NCBI GenBank assembly: GCA_913053815.1
Contig: CAJXGK010000075.1
Coordinates: forward strand, 1-7,906
From: an uncultured Rhodanobacteraceae bacterium
Lineage (GTDB): Bacteria; Pseudomonadota; Gammaproteobacteria; Xanthomonadales; Rhodanobacteraceae
Length of the DNA stretch: 7,906 nt
Direction: 5' to 3'
Every line of letters begins with the position of its first letter. Position 1 is the first letter of the stretch. The notes beneath the pieces were generated by a model. The model was not told the origin of the DNA, searched no databases, and saw nothing but the letters and a program-made list of their open reading frames with translations. Positions 6,395-7,906 of the stretch are shown here, one piece after another. A program made the position numbers and the translations under genes.

Positions 6395-6919
6395 ATGCAA
6401 CGCCGTCTGCGTGCCCGTCTGTGGCTAGGCGCCATCGTTGCCAGCCTGTTGCTGGGAGTCGTGGTGCAGCACCGGCATGCCCAACAGCAGACTGCCGCCA
6501 CTCAGCTATTGCCCTTTTCAGCCCATGCCGTCACCCGTATCGCCATCCACCTGAACGCCCGCCCCCCACAGCACTTTTTCCACCGGGATGGTCATTGGTG
6601 GACGCAACACAGTCCTCCCCAGCGTGCCGATGACGCCCGCCTGGAGGCCTTGGCGGCCATCGCCGATGCCCAAGTGCTGCGCTGGTTGCCCACAGGCCGC
6701 AACCTCGAAAAGTTCGGCTTGCAGCCCCCCTTTGCCACTCTACAGCTCAACGGCGTGCGGCTTGGCTTCGGCCACCTGGCCGTTCTCAGCCCGGAACGTT
6801 ACCTGCTGCTCCCGAACGGGCGTATCGCCATGGTGGCCGACCGCTATACGCCCTATCTCGGCGTGACTACGGCCACTCCGGCACCATCATCCAGCACTGC
6901 GGTAACAGCCCCCCATTAA
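6395..6919 (+). CDS. Short DUF4340-like membrane-anchored protein
   Basis: The product is 174 residues. A basic N-terminus (MQRRLRAR) and one hydrophobic helix (about 9-24) predict an inner-membrane anchor with the rest in the periplasm. The body follows the DUF4340 pattern: a VTRIAI strand (46-51), then FHRDGHWW (62-69), an ADDARLEALAAIADAQVLRWL helix region (78-98), and LEKFGLQPPFATLQLNGVRLGFG (104-126). DUF4340 proteins often sit directly after GldG-like genes and are often considerably longer, so this is a minimal single-unit version. The Thr/Ser/Pro/Ala-rich last 15 or so residues look like a disordered tail. The start is one base after the GldG-like stop; it probably relies on translational coupling. 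It is likely an accessory subunit of the exporter; the biochemical role of the family is undefined. Confidence 0.75.
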   Translation: MQRRLRARLWLGAIVASLLLGVVVQHRHAQQQTAATQLLPFSAHAVTRIAIHLNARPPQHFFHRDGHWWTQHSPPQRADDARLEALAAIADAQVLRWLPTGRNLEKFGLQPPFATLQLNGVRLGFGHLAVLSPERYLLLPNGRIAMVADRYTPYLGVTTATPAPSSSTAVTAPH

Positions 6920-6935
6920 CAGGCTGCAAACTTGT

Positions 6936-6940
6936 GGAAG
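6936..6940 (+). promoter_or_regulatory. Ribosome-binding site that fixes the mutM start
   Basis: GGAAG lies 6 bases before the ATG at 6947. An in-frame TTG at 6932 would add five residues ahead of the conserved start and remove the required N-terminal proline, so this site and the enzyme chemistry both select 6947. Confidence 0.75.
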
Positions 6941-6946
6941 CATTCC

Positions 6947-7759
6947 ATGCCTGAACTGCCCGAAGTTGAAACCACTCGCCTGGGCCTGCTGCCTCACCTG
7001 CTAGGCCAGCAAATCCGGGCCCTGATCCTGCGCCGTCACGATCTGCGCTGGCCGATTCCCCGGCAACTTCCCGAGCGCCTCGCCAATGAGCGTATCGAAT
7101 GCCTAGACCGACGCGCCAAATATCTGCTTCTTACTACCTCCCACGGTAGCGCTCTGATCCACCTCGGCATGACCGGTAGGCTGCGCATCCTGGCGGCTCC
7201 CGGCGAACCCGGACCCCACGACCATTGGGATCTGCGACTCGAGAACGGCTGGGTACTGCGTTATTCCGACCCCCGCCGTTTCGGCTGCCTGCTGTGGCAA
7301 GCTCCGGGACAGATTCACCCACTGCTAGCCAAGCTGGGGCCGGAGCCGCTCTCAGAAGCTTTTACCGGTGAGCGGCTTTGGCAACGCTCACGCGGACGCA
7401 AAGTCGCTGTCAAGGTCTTCTTGATGGATCAGCGTAATGTTGTCGGTGTGGGCAATATCTATGCCAGTGAATCCTTGTTCACCGCCGGTATTGATCCCGC
7501 CCGTGCCGCCGGAAGAATCTCCTGCATGCGCTACGCGCGACTCGCCGCCGCCGTACGGGACACTCTCCGCCAGGCCATTCGTCGCGGTGGTACCACGCTG
7601 CGTGACTTTCACCAGCCGGACGGCCAACCGGGTTATTTTTACCAGGACTTATCTGTTTACGATCGTCAAGGACAAGCCTGCCACCACTGCGGCGCCCCCA
7701 TACGCCAGCGCCGGCTCGGCCAACGAGCCAGCTACTATTGCCCACATTGCCAACATTAA
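6947..7759 (+). CDS. mutM: Formamidopyrimidine-DNA glycosylase / AP lyase (Fpg)
   Basis: The product is 270 residues, matching the usual ~270. It is a bifunctional base-excision repair enzyme that removes 8-oxoguanine and formamidopyrimidines and nicks the strand by beta,delta-elimination. The N-terminus MPELPEVETTR gives the catalytic Pro2 (after Met removal) and Glu3. K58 in RRAKYLL is the conserved DNA-contacting lysine. LIHLGMTGRL (70-79) holds the intercalating-loop methionine, SDPRRFG (108-113) the void-filling Arg/Phe pair, and VGVGNIYASE (166-175) the helix-two-turn-helix. The C-terminal zinc finger is C245-X2-C248-X16-C265-X2-C268, with R260 in GQRASYYC contacting the phosphate. All key residues are present. 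It follows the exporter genes by 27 bases and could be transcribed with them. Its TAA stop shares the tetramer TTAA (7756-7759) with a stop on the other strand. Confidence 0.97.
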   Translation: MPELPEVETTRLGLLPHLLGQQIRALILRRHDLRWPIPRQLPERLANERIECLDRRAKYLLLTTSHGSALIHLGMTGRLRILAAPGEPGPHDHWDLRLENGWVLRYSDPRRFGCLLWQAPGQIHPLLAKLGPEPLSEAFTGERLWQRSRGRKVAVKVFLMDQRNVVGVGNIYASESLFTAGIDPARAAGRISCMRYARLAAAVRDTLRQAIRRGGTTLRDFHQPDGQPGYFYQDLSVYDRQGQACHHCGAPIRQRRLGQRASYYCPHCQH

Positions 7760-7863
7760 AGGGACGCCGAATAAATCCCTAAGCGCAGCTTGGACAGGTC
7801 CATGACTCGCTTAAAATCTGCAACTGGGCAGCGACCTTCAAGCCAACGGCAATAATCGGTCAG
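7756..7863 (-). pseudogene. Protein-like minus-strand frame, possibly the 3' part of a broken gene
   Basis: Downstream of mutM the minus strand has an open frame of 35 codons, from just after a TGA at 7866-7864 to a TAA at 7758-7756. The translation has ordinary protein character (for example DYCRWLEGRC and ADFKRVMDLSKLRLGIY), mixing charged, aromatic and hydrophobic residues as real domains do. Its stop interlocks with the mutM stop in TTAA, as is common for true convergent genes. There is no usable start near the 5' end of the frame: the codons begin CTG ACC GAT, and the only ATG is internal (7803). An ATG at 7867 in another frame reads MTD before diverging, so a single-base difference there would join a start to this frame. 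I cannot identify a family. It may be a frameshifted or decayed gene, or a chance frame. Confidence 0.3.
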
Positions 7864-7906
7864 TCATTTCGTGGCTTAGCAGTGGTGGGCTTGGGCTCCT
7901 CCAAAG

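Noticed and set aside
7760..7780. AGGGA...TCCCT hairpin after mutM as a terminator
   Set aside because: It has a 5-bp stem with an 11-base loop and no T-run on the plus strand; it also falls within the minus-strand frame.

Overview
The window looks like chromosomal housekeeping DNA from a moderately GC-rich Gram-negative proteobacterium, most likely gammaproteobacterial. The basis is the kind of proteins encoded: a classical lipobox lipoprotein, a YiiD-type thioesterase, a GldG-type exporter cassette next to mutM, and a stand-alone HemD. I cannot name the genus from sequence alone. I see no rRNA, tRNA, CRISPR array, intact insertion sequence or phage gene.

Left block (1-2867). A PLP-dependent threonine/serine dehydratase of the serine-racemase-like type (49-1032, +) converges on uroporphyrinogen-III synthase hemD (1052-1840, -). 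hemD is divergent from a two-gene unit made of a hotdog thioesterase of the YiiD C-terminal type (1929-2402, +) and a small outer-membrane-type lipoprotein (2406-2867, +).

Middle (2868-3367). This 500-base stretch is more AT-rich than its flanks and has no convincing gene of ordinary size. It holds an imperfect inverted-repeat pair about 160 bases across (a candidate MITE or dead insertion-sequence remnant). It also holds a 35-codon minus-strand reading frame for a short hydrophobic peptide whose stop runs into a hairpin followed by five Ts, and a hairpin just ahead of the ABC operon.

Right block (3368-7759). Five plus-strand genes are packed with gaps of 9, -1, 1 and 27 bases: ABC ATPase, ABC-2 permease, GldG-like auxiliary membrane protein, a short DUF4340-like membrane-anchored protein, and formamidopyrimidine-DNA glycosylase mutM. 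The first four form an ABC-2-type exporter resembling the GldA/GldF/GldG arrangement, with periplasmic accessory subunits. The substrate is unknown. mutM probably shares the transcript by read-through and has no evident functional tie.

Right edge (7756-7906). A protein-like minus-strand frame ends in the same TTAA tetramer as mutM and is interrupted by a stop 36 codons upstream. It may be a broken or frameshifted gene, or a chance frame.

I found no clear-cut novel defence or mobile system. The points most worth checking are the intergenic inverted repeat, the two short minus-strand frames, and the undefined substrate of the four-gene exporter.
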